Shown here: in pieces, positions 50,409 through 61,100 of the stretch
Numbering within the stretch: position 1 is the stretch's first letter
Layout: every line of letters starts with the position of its first letter
Source: Sphaerolaimus hirsutus
Lineage: Eukaryota; Nematoda; Chromadorea; Monhysterida; Sphaerolaimidae
Assembly (NCBI GenBank): GCA_964036195.1
Contig: OZ038456.1
Location: forward strand, 8,804,001-8,868,000
Direction of reading: 5' to 3'
DNA length: 64,000 nt
The notes under the pieces: model-generated
The model's input: the letters and a program-made list of their open reading frames with translations, nothing else
Databases searched by the model: none
What the model was told of the DNA's origin: nothing
Program-made: the position numbers and the translations under genes

Positions 50409-51469
50409 ATGTTTTCGGGTAGCCCGATCCGTGGTGTTTATTTATTTATTGATTCCCGCGTGTCTGAACCAGGTAAGTTTGATCGGGGAGCGTATAATTT
50501 CCAGCGAGGGCAAAACAATATTTAAAATTTTGAAGCGCTTTTAGCCTTTAATTTAAAATTTTTCAACGATTTCGTTATCCACCTAATGGAGCCAAAAGAT
50601 TCCGAAAAAATTCCCTGAAAAATCGACAAAAAAATCGAAACTTTCACAGCTTTATCAAATTTTCGAATTTCCCCTTACCGTCGTTCAAAATTTCAAAATT
50701 CGGACGCCCCCAAAAAAGTTCCGGCTAATTAAATTTGGTCTTGAAATTCTAAGCCGAAACTGTTTTGAAACTTATGCCCCGAGGAAGTTATTACAAATTA
50801 TCGGACCTCTGCGCAGTGGAAACTCATTTCAGTGTTGCAGTGAAGTGCATAACGTAAAAATGCAGTTCATTTAGGGTTCTCCGGCCGCACAACCTACCGT
50901 ATTTGCTTGAATAATTCCCCCGGAGGGTTTTTTATAGACTCTATAGACTTTTATAAGTATGTAGATGGTATTCATTTTCTAACAAAACACAGTCATCGTT
51001 TTCACATGTGTTCTGCGTTTTCCGGTCCCCGGATCATAAACCGAAGCTTTTGTCATTTGCGTTCTCTATACACTATATTTGGGGGATGGGGTATCTCGAG
51101 GGGAGGGGTTTATAAATTCGTAGTGTCCATTTTGAGGGGGGGGTATTTCGAGGAAATACGGTAGACATCTTTTCCCGACTTATCTAACATAGGGATCATT
51201 TCAGAGGGGGGATTATTCAAGGCGGGGGAATTATTCGAGCAAATACGGTAACTACACACATATTCATGTACTTGTACACAGAAATACGCAGAGTATCACA
51301 TTTAGAAGCAGCGCACCATGCGGTTACACTCGGTGCACATGAGCAAACTCAATTAGCGAACTCAAACGCGCCAGTTGACAAAATGGGGAACGGGGCACTT
51401 CAAAATGCGCCCAAATTTGGCATTGTAAATATGCAGCCCCCAAAGGATTTCATAGGTGCCGAGCGTTAG
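50409..51469 (+). CDS. Small two-exon gene of unknown function
   Basis: Exon 1 50409-50472 begins ATG and ends at a strong donor (ACCAG|GTAAGT). Exon 2 51282-51469 follows a TACACAG acceptor. Phase 1 matches, giving 83 residues (MFSGSPIRGVYLFIDSRVSE ... PKFGIVNMQPPKDFIGAER) and a TAG stop. An AATAAA lies 129 bp after the stop. No signal peptide, membrane segment or family is recognised. The intron holds a TA-flanked element at 50895-51250. Exon 2 is more convincing than exon 1. Confidence 0.5.
50895..51250. mobile_element. Composite TA-flanked element
   Basis: Starts TACCGTATTTGCTTGAATAAT and ends TTATTCGAGCAAATACGGTA. Inside is a CCTCGAA-type right end (GTATTTCGAGGAAATACGGTA at about 51145-51164), so two element types are nested or fused. 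Confidence 0.7.
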
Positions 51470-51597
51470 GAAGTGTGCCAGGCACTGCCATCTTGACTTT
51501 GCAAATGTCATTGTTTGATTATTTGTTGTTGTGTTGTTTTTTTTTCAAATGTTTTTTTTCTTCTACTTTCATTCCTTTATTTATTTGATGGACATGT

Positions 51598-51603
51598 AAT
51601 AAA
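51598..51603 (+). terminator. Polyadenylation signal AATAAA
   Basis: Canonical AATAAA downstream of the stop at 51469, after a T-rich stretch; compatible with the 3' end of the small plus-strand gene. Confidence 0.5.
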
Positions 51604-53151
51604 AATATTTGGATACCTATATGATATCTTTTTGTTATATAATTCTCGTTATAAATAGTATATACCGTATTTCTTTGAAATACCCCCCGAGGTTATTTTT
51701 CAGAGTGAGAATTTTGAGGGGGGTTAAACAAGGGTGGGTATTTCGAGGGGAGGGTATTATTTCGCCAGAAAGTTTTTGAACTGCTTTGAACTTTCACTAA
51801 TTTCTTGTTTGTAACGAAATCATACGTAGAAAAAAGCAACAATAAGCACCATGTATAAGAGTCTATAAACTTGTATAAGTATGTAGATGGTGTTGTAACA
51901 TAACACGGTCATTGTTTTTAACGTGTGTTCTGCGTTGCCCGGACCACAAATCGCTACTTTTGGCATTTGCACTCAATTTGGGACGCGGGTATTTAGGGGG
52001 GGGGGTATTTCGAAGAACTACATTATGCTAGGTATTTACCGCATTGTTCAAAGAAAAATCGATTGAAGTTATTTTATAAATATAAATACTACATCATTAG
52101 TTTTATATATAAAGCGTTACTTACCCCGCAGACCACACAATTTCATCAATTCTCATTACAAAAAATCTCTCTGCCAAAAAAGCAAATGAAAATAAAATGT
52201 AAATTGTGAAAATATTTCATTCAAAACAAAACAAAAACAACGAAAAATGGGAACGCCCTTAGCACAAGAAGAAATTGCCAGATGAACAATTGACAGGTGA
52301 ATCTGCTTAATTTTGTTTTAAGCTTTATTTAAGTGCGGTCAGGTGGAAATGCCCCACATGCTAAACTCGAGTGACTTATGTATTGCTACACAATTTTGGG
52401 CCAGTTAAACATAAATGCATATATACATACTTTACATACCATCTTTACATACCTTTATAGGTAGATATATCTTTAGTACTGATGGATATTTTTGTCAATA
52501 TTTTACCTGAAGTTTTATTGGAGCCCGAACATCTGGGTATTTTTTCATTTAGTTTACAGTTTAGTTTAGTTTTATTAGAAGTTAAGCATAATTTTGATAT
52601 AAGAGCATCAATTTGAAATAAAATATCAATATTTGAATGGCTTAAATGTTATTGCCATCAATTTTTTGTATTATTGTGTTTTAGCACTCTTCCAACGTGA
52701 TTTCTACCTACTGTTCTATTGGAGGTGCCCTTCTAAATATTGGACGTATGTCGTTCTATTAGAAGAAATACGGTATTTACCCTATCTCATTTTTCATCAT
52801 ATACATTAAATATTGTGGCTCTGCGCAGTAGTTCACAACCATAATTTCGGAAACTGATAAATCTGTTTTAAACTAATTTTAAAATTAGCAGTTTTCAATC
52901 TCCGTCAAAAGTATTCACATATATAACTGGCTATTCGTTCCTATTGTAAACTCAAAGTCTAATTTATCAGTTTCCGAATTTCCGGCGTAAACTAGTGTCC
53001 GCGGGGAAATTTATGTATTCAAAAGCGAACACAATTTCGTCAACATTCATTTTGTCGCAATTTTTCAGTCCGCCAATTCAATAATAGACGAGCGCGCGTG
53101 TTTTTCCCCTCTGCATTCTACACTGATGTTGGAAATGTGGTGTCTTGTCGG

Positions 53152-53634
53152 CAGAGCTGTTTAAAGTACTGAACTTTTTTGAAAGTAAACGTAAAGTATT
53201 TATTTTTTACTCACAGGTGAGTACAGAAAACGTAAAGTATTTATTTTTTACTTTTACTCATGAGTAAACGTGAGTAAATTACTTTTGTCCCCGGAAAACG
53301 TAAAAGTCGGTATTTTAAAAAAATTGTGCGACAATTTTCGTACAAAATCGCTCATTTTCGAACTTTTATACCATCAAATTCACTAGTTAATGTGTTTTTG
53401 CCTATTTTTTTCTATTTAGGATATTTTGTCTATATTTTTAGCTTTTCTCTCCCTTTGCTTAATTTATTCCTTGAAAAAGCCTATCGAAATACGTTTTCTG
53501 TACTCGCGTACTTTCAAAAAAGTACGCGAGTAAGTGAGTACCGGTATTGTTTCGGGAGGAAACGTAAACGTATTTACGCAGTACTCGAGTATCCGTTTTT
53601 ATCCAGTAAACGTAAATGCGTTTTAACAACGATG
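53152..53634. mobile_element. hAT-like MITE, CAGAGTTGTTA family
   Basis: Ends CAGAGCTGTTTAAAG and TTTTAACAACGATG; flanks CTTGTCGG and CTTGTTTG agree at 6 of 8 positions. Interior ACGTAAACGTA repeats. Older than the copy at 31493-32529. Confidence 0.7.
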
Positions 53635-54732
53635 CTTGTTTGCACCATTTCCAATTTTAGCGCCCGGCCAGGGGAGGGGGCCCTTCCGCACCCAGTAAAG
53701 TATCACGTCAAAAGCCATGCATAGTGTCAAATGTCAAGTAAGGTGTCATACAAATTTGTCAAAATTAATGCAAAATGTAAAAAGTTAGCAGTATTCTTTT
53801 TAACTTTGTTGACAGTTGACATTTTTCTTGCCATTTGACACTTGACATGACACTTTGCAGGGTGCTGCGGGACTGGCACATAACACGCCCGAAATAATAA
53901 GCAATTTTGAGTGAAAATTGGGGAAAAATTGGTCAAAATCTGTCTCAGATAGATAGATAGGTAACCTTAATATCCAACCAATTGCGGGGGGGGGGGTTCA
54001 CAGCAAGGGATAGTTGCCAAAAATTGATGGATAGCTGGGCTACGTCTGGGGTAGATAGCTGTCCGATTTAGGGGGGGGGGGGGGCGGGGGTAGCCCCCTC
54101 CCTCAACCCCCATTTGAGACCCCTAGAATGTCCTGTCCTGTGCACGGTCAAGCGAAGTTTCAGTAATATTGCAAAGCAGTTTCGAAAATCTTCCTTTTAT
54201 TTTTGCCACTTGACTGAACACTTGACAAGTTTGTAAAAGCTGCCAACCTATCAATCAACAGTTGACAAATCATTCATGTCAACTGCTTTTGTCAACACAC
54301 TATATCTCTACCAAATGCCGTGCACTATAAATATAAGTTAACACTTTTCACCTTGTTATACAGGAACATGGGAACGCTATCCCCCCATGTTTATTTGTGC
54401 CAGTGAAATGCGAAATGCATTTATCTCAAGTTAGAATATCTTCCCTTCTTTAATCGCATTTCGCTAGGGAAGGGCACTTAGGCTGATTTGGGTGTGTATG
54501 CAAATGTGCTATGAGCGACAATAGGAAACTCGGTGATAATGTCCGTCTACCGTAGACCCTTGAATAAAGCCCCCGCCCCCAACCGGGACGCTTTTTTCGT
54601 AGAGATCTTCAGTGTGTTTTAATTCAAGTTTGATGTTTGGATTTGCATGAAAATTATCACGGTATTTTTAGATTGTAAGATGCAATTTTCCACAAAAAAT
54701 ATGCAAGATATCGACCGAAGCGATGCGATTCT

Positions 54733-55092
54733 TAGTATTGATGGAAATGGCATCGGCAAAAAATGGTTCCGCACCGCACCGGCACTGGTGCTATTCTTGA
54801 AAAATGGCACCGGCACCGGCAGGGCACCCTCGAAAAAGGGCGCCGCACCGTACCAGAATCAGCACCAGCACCGGTGCTGGTGGCGCTTTTGGCGCTTGGC
54901 GCTATTTTTGACCGGCGTCAGGAACAAAATGCCTGGCGCTGGCGCTTGGCTAATGCGCCAAAGCAAAAAGCGCCATGGAGATTCTGGCGCTTGGCGCCAT
55001 TTTGCTCTGGCGCTATTGGCGCTGCGGTTCGGAAAAGCGCCACAGCGCTTTTGGCGCTTGGCGCCAAAGTTCTGGCACTTTTCACATCACTA
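54733..55092. mobile_element. Hybrid hAT-like element: GGCACC left half, GGCGCT right half
   Basis: Left end TAGTATTGATGGAAATGGC leads into CCGCACCGGCACTGGTGC-type repeats, as in the GGCACC family; from about 54880 the repeats switch to TGGCGCTTGGCGC, as in the GGCGCT family, and the element ends TTCACATCACTA. No clear duplication. Confidence 0.65.
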
Positions 55093-55244
55093 CTAGTTCA
55101 TAGTGTCTCCACATAGACTGCTTCATGCACATCCAGCTTATTAAAGATGACGTCATGATGGACTGTTCCTTCAGAAAAATGCATAGCATACTCTCCGCGC
55201 ATTATTATAAATACCAAACATATTTTTCGGCACCGCGCACGCTA

Positions 55245-55445
55245 GTTTACTAACATCAGTTAACTTAAAAGTGAATGCTTATAAGTCAGCTTTGAAGGTA
55301 TTTCAGTTTAATTTTGAGTTTCCTTTGATTCTCTGTCAACTGGCTAATTAAAGGCAAACTCAAAATTAAACCCAAATGCGTTCAAAGCTGATTGATGAGT
55401 TTCAATTTTGAGTTTACTGGTATTAGTAAACGAGCGTTTGCACCG
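55245..55445. repeat. Inverted-repeat element (GTTTACTA ends)
   Basis: CTAGTTTACTAACATCAGTTAACTT on the left pairs with AGTTTACTGGTATTAGTAAACG on the right; inner blocks AGCTTTGAAGGTATTT and AATGCGTTCAAAGCT also pair. A closer pair of arms of the same family is at 63165-63365. Confidence 0.65.
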
Positions 55446-57112
55446 ACATTATGTATACTGCCTGTAGCTAGGTACATAAATACCTTTGTATTTATGTATT
55501 GTTAGATTTTAGTATACATGAGAACACGTTGCATCTGACAAGCAATTTATATATTTACTTGGGTGAGAAATTATTGTACACACTACACACTGTCGTGTCT
55601 GCCAATCGTGTTCAGTAATTAGGTAAGCATTAAATCGTGCGTCCACCGTCTATCAAATATCGCGCTTGATTAAATTTTTTGGAAAATATTTTAAACATCA
55701 TGTAGTATGCAGAATAGGATCCTTGGACATGATTAATTGATACGAAATTTCAAATTTGGCCAAAATTTAGTTGAGTCAAAAAGAAAACTTGAGCCTCAAA
55801 TCACAGCCATATTTTCTCAGTCGAGTCAAGTCTCTCTGCATGTTTTTTTGGATTCGAGGCAAGAGTTGAGTCGAGTCGAGTCGGGTCGACTTCGGACTCT
55901 ACTGGGTGGATTACTGGATACCCTAACTTTGAATAGCACCATGGTCTCGGTGAACCTTGGAGCTATTTTTGTGGCACTTCACTGTGGGGGGTATTTTTCA
56001 TAACATAACATATACCTGTATTTTGTATACCGTATTTACTCTTCATACCACCAGGTCTGAGCGAGCTTATGAAAAAATACCCCTTCCCCCTCCTCGAAAT
56101 ACACCCCACCCGAAATGAGTGTAAAGAAAATTTAATTGCCAAATAAACCGCAGTTTGTGATCTGTTTATGCAACAGGACAGGGCTCATATTTACCATCTA
56201 AATATACTTAGTATAGGTATACAATGGGTTAAAGGGGGTCTGAATATTCGCAATATTACTGACACTGACAGATATCAAAATGCATTCAAGTGTGCAAAAT
56301 CACACGGTTTGACATGACATCACATTGTATAACCGGGATATGTCATGCACTGCACTCGCACGTAATGTGCTTGAAATGAATTTCCGTTGATCAAAATTTG
56401 CTTTTGGCATGTTATATTTTGATGCAGAAAATGTAACAATATGCTAATCAGTGTGGCAAAGCTCACATGTTTGGTTGTAGTGACAGGGAAATACACACTT
56501 ATTTACCTAGTTTTATGTTCCCATCCTTGAATAATATCCCACTCTTATCGGCGGGAAAAATGCTGGACATATTTTATCACAGTCCAGTGCACAGACAGAT
56601 TTGAATGTTCATTGAAATAGGTAGGTAAATACAGTGACAGTACTTGCATAAACATGCATGTGTAACAAATCTAGTGTTTAAGAGGTTTAAGCACATTCCC
56701 GGAACTTATTCTTCATGCAACATTGTTTATACTATGAATTGATAGAAAAGCGGACAAAACTTCCAAGATAAAAAAGTACACCACTTTGAATAATACCCCC
56801 CCCCCCTCACCAAAACGTCTTGCACAAATAAACACAATTCCTAAGACACAACTATCTGCGGGTTTATGGCTCATTTATATTTGTGTATCTCTTCGCTAAG
56901 CACAAACTTCGGAACATTCATGTGTTCTAGATGTGTTGATAACATGGGCTCAACTCAACATAATGTCCCGCAGCGACATAAGACACTCAAAAGCGCATGA
57001 AATTTCCGTGGCGGAGAATTTTTTGCTTAATTTCCAAGTGAAGACGTCGAAACGAAAGCCAGAACATAAGAGAAACTTCCCAGAAAAGTATTTCTTCAGA
57101 ATGAAAAATTAC

Positions 57113-57768
57113 AACCGTATTTCCACGAACTACCCCAGGGGGTTTAATTTTTCATAGTGGAAATTTTGCGGGGGAGGGGATTTCGAGGGGGGATTTCATT
57201 GCCCGGATCAAACAACGCAGCTAAGTCATTGACATCTCTAAAGCCGGAATTACAGCTCAGCGGCGTTTGACGGGAAATGATTACGTCGCAAAATTGATTA
57301 CATCAAAATAGACATAGGTACAGCGTTGAACAGAATTTGATAGTTCTAGTAATTGTGTGTAATGTTCTAAAAAATAAAGAAAATAATTATTATTTAAGAA
57401 GTTATTAATTTTACGTCAAAATTTACACATTCTACGTCAACATTTCACGTCAAACATTTTACGTTACCAAAAAATTTTGATGGTGAATTAATAACTACTT
57501 AAATAATGATTATTTGATAAAAAAATTTGTTAGACATTACACACAATTACTAGAACTATCTAATTCTGAAATTTCAATGCTGTACCTTTGTCTATTTTGA
57601 TGTAATCAATTTTACGACGTCATCATTTCACGTCTAACGCAGCTGAGCTGTAATTCCGGCTTTACAACCAATTTGGGGGGGGGGTATTGCGACTGGGGGG
57701 TGTATACATTTATAGTGACCATTTTGAGGATGGTATTTCGAAGGGGGGTATTTCGAGGAAATACGGTA
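57113..57768. mobile_element. TA-flanked element with nested inverted repeat
   Basis: Outer ends AACCGTATTTCCACGAACTA and TTCGAGGAAATACGGTA. Nested at about 57238-57664 is an inverted repeat, TAAAGCCGGAATTACAGCTC against GAGCTGTAATTCCGGCTTTA, with arms of about 200 bp. Confidence 0.75.
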
Positions 57769-58145
57769 TGCATAAAAAATAAACCAAATTCACTTTTCCA
57801 CCGATTTCCATTGTTCTCACATTTATGATGTGGCGCGATAAAAACATAACTAGTGTAGAAATAACATCATTTACGAGCTATATATTTATCTCAAAGCAAT
57901 ATAACTATTTATTTCTCGAAGCTGTGTGAGTATTCCATGAAGCCGCCACAATTTTGTCGAGACACATTCACGGGTTTATTTATTTTTCGTTCCTAAATTT
58001 TCTTTTGTTTCATTATTTATGCATACCTAGCTTTTACGCTCGTCATGTAGCTATTACTTAACGCTCGTGCGCATAAAAAAACGCCCCATGGAAAAACACG
58101 CAGAGCACTAAAGTGGCTAAACTGGCTGCCTAAAACGGCCCGACA

Positions 58146-61100
58146 ATGAACAATAAAATGCCAAAATCATTAGCCGAAATCTCGAATCAATATTTTCTGA
58201 CCATAGTGTTGATCTTGAGTAGCTCAAGTAGCAGCGTGGACGCGTACAAGTACCTGAGCTGCAACAGCATGTGCTGCGAGTGCGTTAGCACCTCGAGAAC
58301 TATGAAGGCGGATTATGTTAGGTTGAAGGTTTGTTGGAAAAAGTGTCCCATTTTTATGTGATTTTTTATTTATTTTAAAGTTTACATAAAAATTCTTCGA
58401 TAAGCTATTGAGTGGTAGAAGCATCAGAGTGTCAACAATTTGAAAGGGGTATTAGCTTTGTAAAATTGATATACCTAGGTAAAGTGATTCAAAGCTGAAA
58501 AAACTCTTCGGAGACACTCACTGAAAGACTGAAATATAAACAAAAAAGATTCTTTTTCAAAGATAAGTTTCACTGGTATTATAGTCTTTTAATTAGAAAA
58601 AGTTGTCGAATATATACAAATACTAATTAAAGCATAATTTACACCCACAGAATGATATTTTTGATGGCTATGAAAAACATGTGAGGCCAGTTTTCAGTCA
58701 CAAGACAGCTATTCCAGTCAAAGTTCAAGTCAGATTAAAAGCTTTAGTTGATGTGGTTTGTTTTTTGGAATTTTTTAACTTAACCATGAATTTCTCTCTA
58801 AAAACTTGTATCAATTTCCTTGACAGAAAGAGGCAGAACAAACAGTTGTGATTTCACAATCATTTGGACTGGTCAGTTTGGTAGAATCTTTATTATTTTC
58901 CACAATTGATGGATTTATATTTATCATGAATATTATTTAATCTTCACCTCATTCTTTAGATGTATTGTTTATACATATATAGATGTATATAGATGTATTT
59001 TTTACTATTTATGTATTAATTATTGTGATTAAAAGCTACACTTCCCAGTATTGGATTGATGAACTGTTGGCATGGGACAAACACAAATACAATGACATTG
59101 ATAGCATGCTTATAGCTGCATCAGAATTATGGTTTCCAGATATTATCTTGTATGAGAGGTTGGTTTATCAGTTTTCTTATAATTTTTGAAGAGTTATTAT
59201 CCCCTGCTTGTAGTAATTGATTGAACTTTTGTAGTAATTTCTATAAACTACTACATGGAATGCTTTTGTTTTTATACTCATTCCACCATTCCTAAACTAC
59301 TGTTTCATTGCCGGTTAACCAAGTTTTTTTTAGTATATATCAGTATGACAGTGTGTGGGAATATTCTCTAAACATATTCAACACTGTTGAGTATTTTAAC
59401 TAAAACCCCCCAAAAAAACAAAAAAGCATAAAGGCAACAAAAAAACCTTAAAGTGTGAGGGATAACACACGACTCATTTTCCAGCCTGGGTGCCATAAGC
59501 CCGCTCAAAGATGATGTGTCATATGTCACAGTGTGGTCAGGTGCCAATCCCAGACCTTGTAAAATGTCCTATAAAGTGTCAAAAGTCACGCAAAGTGTTT
59601 AAAATCATGTAAAATACGGTGGCGTGGATAATGGCAAACGTAGATTGCCATTTGCGATATTCCAGGGCATTTTACATGACATCAAAACACTTTGCATGCC
59701 ATTTGACAATTTACAAGGCATTTTACAGGGTCTGGGACTGCCCCCAGATGGAAAAACCAAAGTTACTTGGCCTGAATTGACCAGTTTTCACTGCGATTTT
59801 GAGGTGGTCGAGTTTCCATTTGACGTGCAGGAATGTGTCATGACTTATGCCAGTTGGAGATTTAGGTTAATTTTTAAAAGTTTTTTCAAAAATGAAGATT
59901 TTTTAAAATATTTTTTTTTTCAATTCAATTTGCAGCACTGATGAGGTTGTTGCTTGGCCAGTGGGCAGTGGGAAGGAACTCATACCTGATTTCAAAGAAA
60001 ATGGAGGTAGGCAATTGAGCTTTCGTTGGCACGCTGCCAGTGAAGACATGATAACTGTGCATGCAGAGTGTCAATTTAAATTGGTGTAATTACATTTCAG
60101 AATTTGAGCTGATGGAATTTTCTGTGGACTACAAGAATAGGACAGGTTCCACTGGCACATCGGCCTTCAGTGAAATTTATTTCAAAATGGTAATCAGAAG
60201 GCGGCCGGAATATTATTTAATTACACTTATTGTCCCAGTTTTTGCAATTACAAATCTGGCTATTATTGGTATATTTTCCCCATCTTCTGTTTCACAGGTT
60301 TGTCAAATTAGTAATGTTCGAAATTTTTGACACTGTCAGAACATTTAATTTTTGTGACACGTTTTTGTGACACTTTTTTGTGATAAATAAGCCAGCCACT
60401 AGTCAATTTTCATCTAAAAAAACTCCCAAATAATTTCACAATCCGCAAAATTTTCAGGAAAGAGGCGAAAAAGTGTCAATGGGATTGACAGCGCTGCTGA
60501 CGACTTCTGTCATGTTGCTCATGGTTTCTGACATGATGCCGAAATCACTTAAAGGGTTGCCCAGATTGGGTTTGTTTATTGACCTTGGATTGGCATTGCG
60601 GGGGTTAAGTAGAGCGGGGATCCCCCCTCAAATACCCCACCCGGAATACCCCCTCAAAATGGGCTACCCCTCCAGCTACCGTATTTTTCGACGTCAGTGT
60701 ACGTAACAAACAACAATTTACTACTGGGATTTCAATAAATTTCTGGCGAAGAAATACCCCCCTCGTTTAACCCCCATTCAAAATTTCCACTCTGAAAAAA
60801 AAACTCCCCGTGGGGTAATTCGCGGAAATACGGCATCTATTTTCCCCAGGTACCGCTCAGCTATCCAACGATATCGCGGCAAATTTTTCGTATACTTTTG
60901 ATTTTGAAAAATCTGGAGCAACTTTTCAGAATATTTCGCCCGCATTTTCACTCAAAATTGCTGATTTTCGCACATTTTCATACATTTCCGGTTTCAACCC
61001 CCCCCCCCCTAATCGCAGGCAGCTACATCCTGTGGGAAATGACAATCACCACTCTGTGCACTGTGATCGCGGTGGCTTGTATGTACGTTCATAGTGAAGC

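Larger units (their letters stand above)
51604..58145. other. Long intergenic stretch
   Basis: No gene supported. Contains one-ended CCGTATT elements near 51662-52020 and 56027, half a TTCTAATAGAAC element at 52690-52775, an hAT-like element at 53152-53634, a family 1 introner remnant at about 53685-53880, G/C-run and GATAGATAGC repeats at 53935-54120, a hybrid hAT-like element at 54733-55092, an inverted repeat at about 55245-55445, a GAGTC microsatellite near 55860-55890 and a composite TA element at 57113-57768. A frame at 56933-57100 (MSRSDIRHSKAHEISVAENF) might be an exon but has no supporting neighbours. Confidence 0.6.
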
